Origin: CAXGTL01 sp964012725
GTDB taxonomy: Archaea; Nanobdellota; Nanobdellia; Woesearchaeales; CAXGTL01
NCBI GenBank assembly: GCA_964012725.1
Contig: CAXGTL010000011.1
Coordinates: 1-33,333, forward strand
Direction: 5' to 3'
Length of the DNA: 33,333 nucleotides
Of this stretch, positions 1 to 8,249 are shown in pieces. Within the stretch, counting starts at the first letter, position 1. Each line of letters starts with the position of its first letter. A program made the translations under genes and the position numbers. Under the pieces are notes generated by a model that did no database searches, was not told the origin of the DNA, and saw only the letters and a list, made by a program, of their open reading frames with translations.

Positions 1-1
1 A

Positions 2-769
2 CTTCAGACAAAATTAGGTAAAGAAAGTAGAAAATGGTTTGTAGAAAGAGCTGGTGCATGGGAAAATGCAGCTAATAAATATATAAAAGTGTTTTATAGA
101 CATTTAAATGAAAAATTGTTAATTGATACAAAAAAAACAAGAATTAGCATAACATATAACAATCTTATTAATTATAATTTAAAAGGTCAAACAAACTTAT
201 CTCAAAAACAAAAATTTACAATGGATGTTGAAAAAAATATTGATTCTGCTCTTGAATTTGCTAAACTTCTTAGTAAAAATAAAATAATTGGAGAGTTTTA
301 TATTAGCGGAGAAATGGTTGAAAAACATCCTTCTAAAATCAAACAAATTGCAAAATTAGGACATATTATTGGTGGGCATGGTTACCATCATGAAGATTTT
401 GCAAAACTTAATTATAATCAAGCACGTACAATTATTAAAAAAACAATTAAGATTTTTGCAGATAATGGAATAAAAATGATTGGGTGGAGGTTCCCAGGAT
501 TTAGTTTTAGAAATCATCATCTTAAAATTTTAGTAAAATATGGATTATTTGATTCTTCAATAAGAACAACTCAATTAAAAAAATGGGGTAAATTAATCTT
601 TTTTAGAAACTGGTTGCGGAATGCTAAAAGAGGAATAATATTTTGGCCAGATTTCTTTCCAAAAGGATTAGTTGAAAAAACCTGGAGCCATGCTGATTTA
701 AATGAAAAACAGCTTGAAGATATAAAAAATAAGAGTGGTAGATTAGTTATTCATTGTTACAATAAATAA
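2..769 (+). CDS. Glycosyltransferase tail fused to polysaccharide deacetylase (5' partial)
   Basis: The frame is open from the left edge without a stop, so the gene starts outside the window and 255 residues are visible; the GTG at 89 is probably internal. The first ~35 residues (KWFVERAGAWENAANKYI) resemble the C-terminal end of GT4-type glycosyltransferases, where a W-E-x-x-A-x-x-Y segment is usual. From about base 218 the protein has NodB/polysaccharide deacetylase motifs: TMDVE (catalytic Asp region), GGHGYHH (metal-binding His pair), GWRFPG, and a late LVIHCY His motif. It would remove N- or O-acetyl groups from a sugar, perhaps on the glycan made by the attached transferase. It is followed 55 bases later by an FkbM methyltransferase on the same strand. 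The deacetylase call is firm; the fusion rests on the short visible N-terminal piece. Confidence 0.75.
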   Translation, partial: LQTKLGKESRKWFVERAGAWENAANKYIKVFYRHLNEKLLIDTKKTRISITYNNLINYNLKGQTNLSQKQKFTMDVEKNIDSALEFAKLLSKNKIIGEFYISGEMVEKHPSKIKQIAKLGHIIGGHGYHHEDFAKLNYNQARTIIKKTIKIFADNGIKMIGWRFPGFSFRNHHLKILVKYGLFDSSIRTTQLKKWGKLIFFRNWLRNAKRGIIFWPDFFPKGLVEKTWSHADLNEKQLEDIKNKSGRLVIHCYNK

Positions 770-824
770 GATAAAGTAAGTAAAATAAATAAAAAAATAA
801 CTTGTAAATTAATAGGAAAAAACA

Positions 825-1766
825 ATGTCATTAAAAGAAGTTAAAAAAAATATGGTATTTTATCTTAAAGATGATCTTAGGATCTTTGTAGGTTACTTTA
901 TGTTTACAATAAAAAGGTTTTTTTCTATACCTAAAAGAGAAATTTCTAGACTATTTATTAAGGATAAAGGAGATATAGAGTATAGAAATAAAGTTAAAGG
1001 TAAAAAAGAAATAATTAAAGATGTTTTAGGTAAGAAAATGGTTTTACCTACAGAAGATAAAGGATTGTCAAGAGATTTAATGATTCATGGAATAAGAGAA
1101 CCTCATTGTGTTGACATAATGAAAAAAATTCTTAAAAAAGGAATGCATGTTGTAGAAGTAGGAGCAAATATAGGATATTTTGTTTTACAAGAACATATTA
1201 TTCTTGGAAATACTGGTAAAATTTATGCAATAGAACCTAATCCTTTATCTGTAAAATATCTAAAAAAGAATGTAAAAATTAATTCTATGAAAAATGTAAA
1301 ATTACTTAATATGGGAGTTAGTGATAAAAATGGAGAAATGACTTTCTTAATGTCAAAAAAATGGAACTTAAGTCGATTCCAAAATGATAAAAAAACTACA
1401 ACATCTGATGTTTTAAAAGAAATTCCAGTGAAAATCAAAACACTTGATTCACTATTTGCAAACAAAAAAGTTAATTTTATTAGAACTGATATCGAAGGAT
1501 ATGAATATCAAATGATTAAAGGTGCACAAAAAGTATTATCAAATAATAAAAATTTAATAATATTTCTTGAATTTCATCCATATATGATGAAGAAAAAACA
1601 AAGAAAAGAAATGGCAATTATATTGAAAAGATCTGGGTTTAAAATAAAGACTGTATTTTTGCAAGACCCTGATAATTGTAGATATGTTAAAAGATTTACA
1701 TTTAAAGATATGGCAGGAAAACCTTATTTCTTTCCTTTACATTTAGTTTTGGAAAAAAAGAGTTAA
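825..1766 (+). CDS. FkbM-family SAM-dependent methyltransferase
   Basis: The protein has 313 residues. A ~105-residue N-terminal part without recognisable motifs precedes a Rossmann methyltransferase fold: motif I VVEVGANIGYF (residues 109-119) binds SAM, IEPNP follows at the end of the second strand, and FIRTDIEGYEYQMIKGA (about 217-233) is the FkbM/Methyltransf_21 signature, followed by LEFHP. FkbM enzymes commonly O-methylate sugars in glycan clusters. The gene lies between a deacetylase fusion and a GT4 transferase on the same strand with gaps of 55 and 44 bases, so an operon with a role in glycan methylation is likely. The upstream Shine-Dalgarno-like AGG is weak and a TATA-like A/T run lies near 781-801, so an internal promoter is possible. 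The exact acceptor cannot be read from the sequence. Confidence 0.85.
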   Translation: MSLKEVKKNMVFYLKDDLRIFVGYFMFTIKRFFSIPKREISRLFIKDKGDIEYRNKVKGKKEIIKDVLGKKMVLPTEDKGLSRDLMIHGIREPHCVDIMKKILKKGMHVVEVGANIGYFVLQEHIILGNTGKIYAIEPNPLSVKYLKKNVKINSMKNVKLLNMGVSDKNGEMTFLMSKKWNLSRFQNDKKTTTSDVLKEIPVKIKTLDSLFANKKVNFIRTDIEGYEYQMIKGAQKVLSNNKNLIIFLEFHPYMMKKKQRKEMAIILKRSGFKIKTVFLQDPDNCRYVKRFTFKDMAGKPYFFPLHLVLEKKS

Positions 1767-1810
1767 TAGTTTATAATTAATTTGATCTAATAGGTGGTAG
1801 GGTAATTAAG

Positions 1811-3079
1811 ATGTTAATATATTTATATTCGAAAAATTTAGGATTAAAAGGTGGAGGAGTTAAAAGTAGTTTAATTACTAAGAAATATCTTAATTTAGCT
1901 GGACATGAATGTCTTTCTTTTACAAGTGTTAAAGATTTAAAGAAAGCTATTGGTGGTGATAAAGAAGAATGGAGGAAAAAAGAAAAAGGAAGGAAACCTG
2001 ATTTAATACTTCATCATAATATTGTTAATATGTATTCTGTGCTTAGAATTTCTAAAAAGTATAAAGTTCCATTAATTGTCACTGTAAATGGTTTGATAAC
2101 ATGTGGTAGAGGATTTCATTATATGCCCAATAAAACAGGATTTGGGAAAGTGTGTACAAAATGTTCTTTTGTAAAAATTATTAAGTGTTCTATTTTAAGT
2201 GAGAAAGGTCTTAGAAATAATTTTTTAAGAAAAATAAAACTTATATTAAGTGCTCCTATTAGATTTTTTAAAATTAAAAAAAGAATTTATTGTTTGAATA
2301 AAGCTGATGCTGTTATTGCAGTCGGATCAACACTAAAAAATATATTAATTAAGAATGGTGTTAAAAACAAGATATATGTTTGTCAACAACCAATTGACGA
2401 TGATTTTTTAAAGCAAAGTAATGGTAGAAAATATTATGATAAAGGTTATGGTAATGATTCAAAGACTATTGGTGATGTTGATTTGAATATGAATCTTGAT
2501 GTTATTTCACATTTTAATAAGTCAAAGAAAAAAAAGATTATATTAGCAGGAGGATTGTTTCCTGAGAAAGGAGCATTAGTTTTTTTAAAAGCTTTTGATG
2601 AACTTAATGTTGATGGTCTTGTTGATGATGTCGAAGTTTTTATTATAGGTAAAGTTCATCCATATGTTGATTATTCAGCATATAAACCTTTTATGAAAAA
2701 AAATGTACATATTACTGGAAAAGTTTCTTTAAATGAAATGAAGAATTTTTATAAAAAAGCTGATTTTTTAGCATATCCTAATATTTTATTAGAACCTTTT
2801 GGAAGAGTCTGGGCAGAAGCTGTTTTGTATAAATGTCCTGTACTTACTATTAAAGATCGTGGTGGTGCTAATGATTATTTAGTTGATGGTCATAGTGCTT
2901 ATTTTTGTGATGCTAATCTTTTCTCTTTAAAAAAAGGTATTATGAAAATGCTTAATGATTCTAAGTTTAGAAAAAAGATTGCAAATGAGGCATATAAATA
3001 TGGTGTTAAGAATTTGATTGGTTCTGTTGTTGGAAAAAAATTGAACAATATATTTAAGGATGTTATTAAGTTATATTAA
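1811..3079 (+). CDS. GT4-family glycosyltransferase
   Basis: The protein has 422 residues and a GT-B layout. The C-terminal half starts at KKKIILAGGLFPEKG and carries the GT4 E-x7-E motif EPFGRVWAE (E328 and E336), which contacts the nucleotide-sugar donor, followed by GGANDYLVDG. The N-terminal half has a cysteine group (C98, C115, C118, C126) like the putative zinc-binding loop in many GT4 proteins of polysaccharide clusters. No membrane segments are seen, so it probably works on the cytosolic face adding a sugar to a lipid-linked glycan. A purine-rich AGGTGGT site lies just before the ATG. Its 3' end faces the minus-strand rfbB gene across only 21 bases. Donor and acceptor sugars are unknown. 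Confidence 0.88.
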   Translation: MLIYLYSKNLGLKGGGVKSSLITKKYLNLAGHECLSFTSVKDLKKAIGGDKEEWRKKEKGRKPDLILHHNIVNMYSVLRISKKYKVPLIVTVNGLITCGRGFHYMPNKTGFGKVCTKCSFVKIIKCSILSEKGLRNNFLRKIKLILSAPIRFFKIKKRIYCLNKADAVIAVGSTLKNILIKNGVKNKIYVCQQPIDDDFLKQSNGRKYYDKGYGNDSKTIGDVDLNMNLDVISHFNKSKKKKIILAGGLFPEKGALVFLKAFDELNVDGLVDDVEVFIIGKVHPYVDYSAYKPFMKKNVHITGKVSLNEMKNFYKKADFLAYPNILLEPFGRVWAEAVLYKCPVLTIKDRGGANDYLVDGHSAYFCDANLFSLKKGIMKMLNDSKFRKKIANEAYKYGVKNLIGSVVGKKLNNIFKDVIKLY

Positions 3080-3100
3080 ATTCTATAAGAATCTCTTGAA

Positions 3101-4081
3101 TTAAAATTTCTTAAGTTTCCTCCACCATTGATCATTATCTTTATACCATTGAACTGTTTGTTTTAAACCAGATTCAAAATCTTTATACTTATGTACAAAA
3201 CCTAATTTTTTTAATTTATCACAATTTACAGAATATCTAAAATCATGTCCTTTTCTATGTTCTACTCTTTGAATCATCTCATCACCATAATTGAAATTAG
3301 ATAATATGCCTCTTGTTATCTTTAGATTAGTACGTTCATTTTCTCCTGCAACATTATATATTTCTCCTAGTTCACCTTTTTCTAAAACAATATGGAATGC
3401 ACGGCAGTTATCTATAACATGAAGCCAATCTCTTATATTCATTCCAGGATTATCATCACTCCACATCAGAGGAACTTTTTTTCCATCTATTAAGTTAGTT
3501 GTAAATAAAGGAATAAGTTTTTCAGGATATTGATATGGTCCATAATTATTAGAACTTCTTGTTATAACAACTGGTAATTTGTAAGTTTCAAAATAAGCTC
3601 TCACAATATGTTCTGCTGCTGCTTTTGACGCAGAATAAGGACTTCTAGGGTCCAAATTATCAGTTTCTACAGATGATTGGCTATCACTTTTTAAACTGCC
3701 ATAAACCTCGTCTGTACTTATATGTAAAAATCTCTTTATATTATTCTTTCTTGCAGCTTCCAGCAATATATGTGTTCCAATAACATTTGTTTTAGTGAAA
3801 ATAAATGGATCCTTTATTGAATTATCAACATGACTTTCAGCAGCAAAATGAACAACAATATCAACATTTTGCATTATATCATTAACTACTTGTTCATCAC
3901 AGATATCTCCTTGCACAAACTTATAATTAGGATGATTTTCAATTTCTTTAAGATTATCCAGATTTCCACAATAAGTTAATTTATCAATATTAATGATCTC
4001 ATATTCAGGATAATTTTGTAATGTATACCTTATAAAATTACTACCTATAAAACCTGCTCCACCAGTAACTAAAATTTTCAT
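3101..4081 (-). CDS. rfbB: dTDP-glucose 4,6-dehydratase
   Basis: This is an extended short-chain dehydrogenase that converts dTDP-glucose to dTDP-4-keto-6-deoxyglucose with bound NAD. In the 326-residue form starting at 4081 the NAD loop GGAGFIGS is at 7-14, the signature STDEVYG with the Asp-Glu pair at 122-128, and the catalytic YSASK (Y149, K153) follows. NNYGPYQYPEKLIP and the typical substrate loop are present, and length is normal for RmlB. A longer reading from the GTG at 4090 is possible, but that GTG is part of the GAGGTG ribosome site (4088-4093), so the ATG at 4081 is preferred. It is the last gene of a three-gene minus-strand operon behind the thymidylyltransferase and aminotransferase. 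No rmlC or rmlD accompanies it, so the product probably goes to an amino sugar rather than rhamnose. Confidence 0.95.
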   Translation of the reverse strand: MKILVTGGAGFIGSNFIRYTLQNYPEYEIINIDKLTYCGNLDNLKEIENHPNYKFVQGDICDEQVVNDIMQNVDIVVHFAAESHVDNSIKDPFIFTKTNVIGTHILLEAARKNNIKRFLHISTDEVYGSLKSDSQSSVETDNLDPRSPYSASKAAAEHIVRAYFETYKLPVVITRSSNNYGPYQYPEKLIPLFTTNLIDGKKVPLMWSDDNPGMNIRDWLHVIDNCRAFHIVLEKGELGEIYNVAGENERTNLKITRGILSNFNYGDEMIQRVEHRKGHDFRYSVNCDKLKKLGFVHKYKDFESGLKQTVQWYKDNDQWWRKLKKF

Positions 4082-4123
4082 ATTTTTCACCTCAATTAAA
4101 TTTGTTAAATAGTTTGTTATAAT

Positions 4124-5212
4124 TTAAAAATTAATTTCCGAATTTTCGCCCATTATTAATCTATGTCCTTTAGGCAAAATATTTTTAGATTTTATGATTG
4201 AATGTTTTCCAATTAAACTATCTACAATTTTATTTTTAAATTCTATATGAGCATTGTCTAAAACAACTGATGCTTCTATCTCCCCTCCAATAACTTTAAC
4301 ATCGTTTCCTATAGAGGTATAAGGTCCAATATAAGTGTCTGGCCCAATTAAACAATTTTCACCAATTATAAGTGGGCCTTTAATAACAGAACCTTTTCGA
4401 ATAATTGTATTCTGTCCAATTTTCACATTTCCTATTATTTTTACGTCTTTCTCAATTTTAGCTTTATTGTCTGATTCTAAATCTATCAAAATTAAATGAT
4501 TTGCCCTTAAAACTGCATCTGTTGTACCAGTATCGTCCCACCATCCTTTTACAATTGAACCTGTAACCTTTTTAGTTGAGTCCTTAACAAATTCATAAAT
4601 TGCATCTGTAATCTGAAGTTCCCCTTTTTTTCCAGGTTTTACATTTTTGATAGCATCAAAAATATTTGGCTTAAATAAATAAACTCCTACAATTGCTAAA
4701 TTTGTTTTTGGATTTTCTGGTTTTTCTTCAACATCTATAACTTCATGATTTTCATTCAAAACTGCAACGCCGTACCTACTAGGATTATCTACTGCTGCTA
4801 AAAATAAACTAATATCGCAATCTGAATTTTTAAAATCATCAACAATATTCTTAATTCCATTTTTTAAAAGATTGTCCCCTAAATAAACAACAAAATTTTC
4901 ATTATTAAGAAAATCTTTTGCTATCCAAACTGCATGGGCTAATCCTCTCGGAGCATCTTGTTCAATATATGTAATTTTAACGCCCCATTTTGAACCATCG
5001 CCTAAAGAATCTACTATTTTTTTAATTCTTTCTTTAGTATAACCAACAATGATTCCTATTTCATCGATTCCTGCTTTTTTAAAATCTTCCATACAATAAT
5101 GCAATACAGGTTTATTTGCAATTGGAACCAATTGTTTTGGTCCTGTATGACTTATTGGTCTAAGTCTTGTACCTAGACCTCCTGCTAAGATTAATCCTTT
5201 AATTTTAATCAC
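4124..5212 (-). CDS. rfbA: Glucose-1-phosphate thymidylyltransferase, long form
   Basis: It makes dTDP-glucose from glucose 1-phosphate and dTTP. The N-terminal nucleotidyltransferase domain has GGLGTRLRP (11-19), a Lys-containing GPKQLVPIANKP stretch and GDNLL; WWDDTGTTDAVLRANHLIL marks the long RmlA family (TIGR01208 type). The last ~100 residues are hexapeptide-like repeats (IGNVKIG, IIRKGSVI, LIGPDTYIGPYTSIG) forming a left-handed beta helix. The start is uncertain. The frame is open upstream but the extra 32 residues are not family-like and overlap the aminotransferase gene. GTG at 5212 gives 362 residues and overlaps the preceding stop by 8 bases, but it directly abuts AAGGAGG; ATT codons at 5209 and 5203 are better spaced. 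Translational coupling with the aminotransferase is likely. Confidence 0.93.
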   Translation of the reverse strand: MIKIKGLILAGGLGTRLRPISHTGPKQLVPIANKPVLHYCMEDFKKAGIDEIGIIVGYTKERIKKIVDSLGDGSKWGVKITYIEQDAPRGLAHAVWIAKDFLNNENFVVYLGDNLLKNGIKNIVDDFKNSDCDISLFLAAVDNPSRYGVAVLNENHEVIDVEEKPENPKTNLAIVGVYLFKPNIFDAIKNVKPGKKGELQITDAIYEFVKDSTKKVTGSIVKGWWDDTGTTDAVLRANHLILIDLESDNKAKIEKDVKIIGNVKIGQNTIIRKGSVIKGPLIIGENCLIGPDTYIGPYTSIGNDVKVIGGEIEASVVLDNAHIEFKNKIVDSLIGKHSIIKSKNILPKGHRLIMGENSEINF

Positions 5213-6323
5213 CCTCCTTAAGATTTTTAAAATAAATAATATTATCTGCAACTTCTTTTGTTTCTTCTTCTTTAATAAAAGGATATATAGGTAAAGACAT
5301 AACCTCATTTGAAACTCTTTCAGAAATAGGATATGAACCTTTCTTAATATTTAAAAAAGAATAGGCATTCTGTAAATGAATTGGAATAGGATAATGAATT
5401 AATGTTTGTATTGATTTAGATGTTAAATAATCCATTAATTTATTTCTATTCTTAGTTCTAATTACATAAAGATGATAAACATGTTTTGCATAGTTTGCTT
5501 CGTAAGGAGTCATTATATTATTTTTATTCTCTGTGAAAAGTTTGTTATAATAAATTGCAGTATTTCTTCTCATTTCATTATATTTATTTAAATATTTTAA
5601 TTTAACTCTTAAAATTGCAGCTTGTATTTCATCTAGTCTTGAATTAAAACCCAAAATGTCATGTTTATATCTTGATGTTTGTCCATAATTCCTTAAAAGT
5701 TTAACTTTCTCAGATAATTCATTATTATTAGTAACAATTGCTCCAGCATCACCATAAGCTCCTAAATTTTTAGTAGGATAAAAACTAAAACACCCAATAT
5801 CGCCAAAAGTTCCAACTTTCTTATTTTTATATAAAGTACCATGAGCTTGGGCACAATCTTCAATAACTTTTAAATTATACTTTTTTGCAATCTCCAATAT
5901 AGGATCCATATCGCATGGATGACCATATAAATGAACAGGTATAATTGCTTTTGTTTTTTCTGTTATTTTATCCTTAATCTTTTCAGGATCAATATTGTAA
6001 GTTGATTCATCAATATCTACAAAAATAGGCTTGGCATTGGCAAAAGAAATAGCATTAACTGTTGGAACTGCAGTATTTGGTACTGTAATTACTTCGTCTC
6101 CTTGTTTTATTCCTAAAGCAACTAATGATAAATGTAAAGCCTCTGTTCCTGAACCAACTCCAACGCAAGAATTTGTATTTATATAAGAAGCAAATTCTTT
6201 TTCAAATCCTTTAACTTGATTACCTAATATAAATCTAGAACTATTAAATACTGTATCAATAGCAATATTAATTTCTTCTTTTATTTTATGATATTCCCTA
6301 TCAAAGTTAAAATATGAAACCAT
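5205..6323 (-). CDS. DegT/DnrJ/EryC1/StrS sugar aminotransferase
   Basis: This is a PLP-dependent aminotransferase of 372 residues, normal for the family. Visible motifs are GSGTEAL (PLP phosphate binding), EDCAQAHG (D156, contacts the pyridine N) and SFYPTKNLGAYGDAG with the Schiff-base lysine K185; the RLDEIQAA segment is also typical. It would aminate a keto-sugar nucleotide, most simply the dTDP-4-keto-6-deoxyglucose made by the adjacent rfbA/rfbB products. C4 (VioA/WecE-like) and C3 (FdtB/QdtB-like) specificity cannot be separated by eye; the C3 route needs a ketoisomerase, which is not in this window. It is the first gene of the operon, with a GGGGGAT ribosome site before ATG at 6323 and TATA-like sequences 45-65 bases upstream. 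Confidence 0.93.
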   Translation of the reverse strand: MVSYFNFDREYHKIKEEINIAIDTVFNSSRFILGNQVKGFEKEFASYINTNSCVGVGSGTEALHLSLVALGIKQGDEVITVPNTAVPTVNAISFANAKPIFVDIDESTYNIDPEKIKDKITEKTKAIIPVHLYGHPCDMDPILEIAKKYNLKVIEDCAQAHGTLYKNKKVGTFGDIGCFSFYPTKNLGAYGDAGAIVTNNNELSEKVKLLRNYGQTSRYKHDILGFNSRLDEIQAAILRVKLKYLNKYNEMRRNTAIYYNKLFTENKNNIMTPYEANYAKHVYHLYVIRTKNRNKLMDYLTSKSIQTLIHYPIPIHLQNAYSFLNIKKGSYPISERVSNEVMSLPIYPFIKEEETKEVADNIIYFKNLKEGD

Positions 6324-6483
6324 TTTATCCCCCTTTTAATATACTCTTTCTTTGTTAATTGGAAATAGTATATAGGTTTATTTATAAAAATTGTGGTTAT
6401 GTAGTATCTGTCTGTAATTCTTTACTCAATTAGTCAATTACCAATGATTTAATATTATCAATAATTAAATAATTGCATATTAT
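6324..6483 (-). promoter_or_regulatory. Promoter region of the dTDP-amino-sugar operon
   Basis: This 160-base gap lies between two minus-strand genes. On the minus strand, TTTTTATAAA (6381-6390) and CTATATAC (6368-6375) are TATA-like. Either would put transcription start about 22-36 bases before the ATG at 6323 and leave room for the GGGGGAT ribosome site. The rest is plain A/T-rich sequence. This rests on motif and spacing only. Confidence 0.4.
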
Positions 6484-7473
6484 TCACCAATACATATCCT
6501 TATACTTTTTATAATAATCTAATGTTTTAGTTAAACCTTGTTTTAGGTTTATTTTAGGTTCCCATCCTATTTTTTCTTTAATCTTAGAAATATCATTATA
6601 GAAATCGCCTACTTCTATCTTTTTCTTTTCTTTTGGAAAAGGTATTATTTCTAATTTTCCAGAATTACTTAATTTTATTACATTATCTGCAAAATCATAA
6701 ACACTAATTCTTTCATTACATCCTAAATTGAAAATTTCACAATTTGAATTTTTATGACCAATTGTCATTAATAAAGCATTAACAACATCATCAACATAAT
6801 TAAAATCTCTAATTTGTTTACCATCTCCATAAATAGTAATTTCTTCATTATCAATTGCTTTTCTAATAAACCAACCCATAAATCCTTGTTTATTGTGATT
6901 CATTAAATGTCCTGGACCATATGTATTTGTTAATCTCAAAGAAGAAATATGAATTCCATATGTTTTTGAATATAATAGATGATAACTTTCAGCTGCAGTT
7001 TTATTTATGCCATTAATATCAGTAGAATTAAGAGGGTGTTTTTCATCAACAGGAAGGTATAATGGTCTTCCATACTGTGCTCTTGTACCTGTAAAAATAA
7101 TCTTTACTGATGGATTAAACTTTCTACATGCTTCTAATAAAAATAATTGACTTTTACAGTTAAGTTCCATGTCTAATATAGGATGACTCATACTTACTAC
7201 ATGGCTTAAATGACCTGCAAGATTAAAAATATAATCTTTATCTTTAACTAATTTGCTAATAACATCAAAATCCCTTAGATCTTTAATAAATAATTGTACT
7301 TTATCTTTAATTTCTGAAATATTAAATAAATTTCCACCCATATCAGGAATTAAAGAATCTATAATTGTAACATCTGCACCTAAATTTACAAGTTCTTTTG
7401 CAAGATTACTGCCTATAAAACCTAATCCACCAGTTATAAGGACTTTTGTATTTTTAAATTTGTCAAAAATCAT
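6484..7473 (-). CDS. NAD-dependent nucleotide-sugar epimerase/dehydratase
   Basis: The 329-residue protein is an extended SDR enzyme: GGLGFIGS (15-22) is the NAD loop, NLAGHLSHV resembles the NAA-type motif, and GTRAQYG occupies the usual S-x-x-x-YG position. Further on are SLRLTNTYGPG, YGDGKQIRDFNYVDDVV and NLGCNERISV, all standard for UDP-glucose epimerase-like proteins. The catalytic YxxxK tyrosine is replaced: the segment reads NGINK (N154, K158). I recall the GINK form from a known subfamily, so the protein may still be functional with another proton donor. A TATA box centred 26.5 bases upstream of the ATG suggests a leaderless mRNA. Likely role: interconverting a sugar nucleotide for the neighbouring transferases; the substrate is unknown. 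Confidence 0.85.
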   Translation of the reverse strand: MIFDKFKNTKVLITGGLGFIGSNLAKELVNLGADVTIIDSLIPDMGGNLFNISEIKDKVQLFIKDLRDFDVISKLVKDKDYIFNLAGHLSHVVSMSHPILDMELNCKSQLFLLEACRKFNPSVKIIFTGTRAQYGRPLYLPVDEKHPLNSTDINGINKTAAESYHLLYSKTYGIHISSLRLTNTYGPGHLMNHNKQGFMGWFIRKAIDNEEITIYGDGKQIRDFNYVDDVVNALLMTIGHKNSNCEIFNLGCNERISVYDFADNVIKLSNSGKLEIIPFPKEKKKIEVGDFYNDISKIKEKIGWEPKINLKQGLTKTLDYYKKYKDMYW

Positions 7474-7495
7474 TTATAGAGAAAAGAACACGATG

Positions 7496-7503
7496 TTTAT
7501 AAA
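7496..7503 (-). promoter_or_regulatory. TATA box, leaderless promoter of the epimerase gene
   Basis: TTTATAAA is centred 26.5 bases upstream of the ATG at 7473, the archaeal TATA-to-start spacing expected if transcription begins at the start codon. There is no Shine-Dalgarno sequence between them. Confidence 0.6.
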
Positions 7504-7517
7504 TATTGTGCTTTTTA

Positions 7518-7557
7518 GTATGTGTATAGTTCGGCACTATATGCACTATACACATAC
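7518..7557. repeat. Perfect 13-bp inverted repeat
   Basis: GTATGTGTATAGT (7518-7530) is the exact reverse complement of 7545-7557, with a 14-base spacer that contains another copy of the octamer GCACTATA. It lies between the stop of the methyltransferase (7572) and the TATA box of the epimerase gene (7496-7503). It may be an operator upstream of that promoter, or a hairpin at the 3' end of the methyltransferase transcript. Confidence 0.7.
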
Positions 7558-7571
7558 GCTTTTTATTTATC

Positions 7572-8228
7572 TTATTTTCTTCCTTTTATGAGTTTTATAA
7601 AACCAAACATTTGTAAAGGGGTTTTATCTAAAATCTCGAAATGTTTTAGAGGGATCACACAAAATCCTTTAATGTCTATATTTTTAAATTTTTCTTTCCT
7701 CATCCATTTTTTAACCTTCTTAGCATATGGAATCTTATTTTTCACATAATTACAATCATCTTTATTAACCAAACCTAATAAAACCCAAATAGACATTGTA
7801 AAAAACCAAAATGGATTTAAATTTACAACTAGAAGAGTTCCATTTTTCTTAAGTACTCTTTTAGCTTCTTTAATAAATTCAATAGGCTTATCAAAATAAT
7901 ATATTGTTTCTGAACAAATAATAGTATCAAAAGAATTAGATTTAAATGGAAGTTTAGTTCCATCTCCATTTATTAGAAATGAATTTTTTGTTATTGTTGT
8001 TTTTTTCAAAATATTAAAAGATATATCTAATATTATTGATGATTTAGAATTTTTATGTAATAAAGGAGTTAATTTTTCACTTGAACCCAATTCAAGAACT
8101 TTACCAAAAATATATTTTTGTAATACCTGTATTCTTCTTATACCTGTATATCTATATTTTTGTTTAATATAATCCTCTGCTTGATTTTCAAACCAAATTT
8201 TTGTTTTATTATGAGTTTGATTATTCAT
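7572..8228 (-). CDS. Class I SAM-dependent methyltransferase (Methyltransf_11-like)
   Basis: The protein has 218 residues. KVLELGSSEKLTPLL (from residue 43) is a divergent SAM-binding motif I, LILDIS-like sequence carries the acidic residue of motif II (SIILDIS), LPFKSNSFDTIICSETIYYF is the post-motif region common to Methyltransf_11, and EAKRVLKKNGTLLVV is motif III. The last ~70 residues contain a hydrophobic stretch (WFFTMSIWVLLGLV) that could touch the membrane. An AGGTGGA ribosome site lies 3 bases before ATG 8228, and the gene follows the EamA gene by 21 bases, so the two are probably co-transcribed. In this context it may methylate a glycan or its lipid carrier; substrate unknown. Confidence 0.8.
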   Translation of the reverse strand: MNNQTHNKTKIWFENQAEDYIKQKYRYTGIRRIQVLQKYIFGKVLELGSSEKLTPLLHKNSKSSIILDISFNILKKTTITKNSFLINGDGTKLPFKSNSFDTIICSETIYYFDKPIEFIKEAKRVLKKNGTLLVVNLNPFWFFTMSIWVLLGLVNKDDCNYVKNKIPYAKKVKKWMRKEKFKNIDIKGFCVIPLKHFEILDKTPLQMFGFIKLIKGRK

Positions 8229-8249
8229 TATCCACCTATTTATTATCTA

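Noticed and set aside
4082..4090. GTG start for rfbB three codons upstream
   Set aside because: The GTG is part of the GAGGTG ribosome site that serves the ATG at 4081.
5213..5308. 32-residue N-terminal extension of rfbA
   Set aside because: It is Lys/Leu-rich, unlike the family, has no ribosome site, and lies entirely inside the aminotransferase gene in another frame.
7253..7749. Two plus-strand ORFs across the inverted repeat
   Set aside because: They overlap the antisense of the epimerase and methyltransferase genes and have no motif or ribosome site.
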